NCBI GenBank assembly: GCA_910575055.1
Contig: CAJTDC010000007.1
Coordinates: 57,945-121,944, forward strand
Length of the DNA: 64,000 bases
Origin: Clostridia bacterium
Lineage (GTDB): Bacteria; Bacillota; Clostridia; Lachnospirales; Anaerotignaceae
Direction: 5' to 3'
Position numbers and translations under genes: made by a program. Below are positions 63,988-64,000 of the stretch, one piece after another. The notes under the pieces are model-generated. The model made no database searches and was not told where the DNA came from. It worked only from the letters and a program-made list of their open reading frames with translations. The first letter of the stretch is position 1. Every line of letters starts with the position of its first letter.

Positions 63988-64000
63988 TGTTATTTGAAAA
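63975..64000 (+). CDS. Start of a phage gene cut by the window edge
   Basis: ATG 63975 follows AAAGGAGGAAAG (63957-63968) and reads MQQVMLFE before the window ends. Too little remains to name it. Confidence 0.45.

Overview
The window is low-GC Firmicute DNA, most likely from an anaerobic gut-type member of the Clostridia (Lachnospirales-like). The signs are very AT-rich third codon positions, strong AGGAGG ribosome binding sites, CIRCE-controlled groES-groEL, meso-diaminopimelate dehydrogenase, preQ1 and ZTP riboswitches, an SLH-domain cell-wall deacetylase and clostridial recombinase trios. The species cannot be named from sequence alone. Coding is overwhelmingly on the plus strand.

Region 1 (1-14.9 kb) is a mobile, accessory island. 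A sigma-70-region-4-like regulator and a GC-richer structured noncoding stretch precede a 58-residue SHOCT-like protein. Three overlapping large serine recombinase genes follow, the middle one without a catalytic domain, and then the decayed remains of a fourth. Next comes a putative defence cluster: an AlbA_2/Schlafen-type protein, an unknown protein with a HEPN-like R-x4-H motif, a SIR2-SLOG protein with the ThsA (Thoeris) architecture but with an in-frame stop at codon 9, an overlapping ThiC-family radical-SAM-like enzyme, an IS3 remnant, and a TIR-like nucleotide-binding protein with its own promoter. A HipA-like kinase and several hairpins and inverted repeats end the island. The SIR2-SLOG / ThiC-like / TIR combination is the best candidate here for an undescribed system.

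Region 2 (14.9-18.3 kb) is a queuosine precursor cluster: queF, then a preQ1 riboswitch with terminator controlling queD-queE-folE-queC. Two copies of a 59-60 bp repeat flank the cluster, suggesting that it was acquired or can be lost as a block.

Region 3 (18.7-55.8 kb) is ordinary chromosome. It carries a siroheme/4Fe-4S reductase-like protein, an MtnA-class II aldolase fusion for methylthioribose or 5-deoxyribose salvage, an ABC-F ATPase, malic enzyme, a CNNM/CorC transporter, polysaccharide deacetylases, gamma-glutamyltransferase, two paralogous unknown proteins, radical SAM and PHP enzymes, YerC, PcrA and LigA, a hemerythrin-CheX-like-receiver fusion, and a convergent pair of IS200-type elements. 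It continues with ddh, CIRCE-groES-groEL, tRNA-Thr(CGT), a HAD phosphatase, RarA, a YoaK-like membrane protein, a MATE exporter, a ZTP riboswitch in front of a formate/nitrite transporter, a C39-like peptidase, a lipoprotein, an SLH-deacetylase and an amidase.

Region 4 (55.8-64 kb) begins with a tyrosine integrase and is a composite prophage. Next to the integrase are wrecks: a 5'-truncated GIY-YIG (T5orf172) gene, a broken IS5-family transposase and a portal-like C-terminal fragment. Small phage genes with recurring 5' motifs follow, then a lysogeny-control region with three XRE repressors, duplicated operators and a BRO-type antirepressor. The element runs off the right edge.
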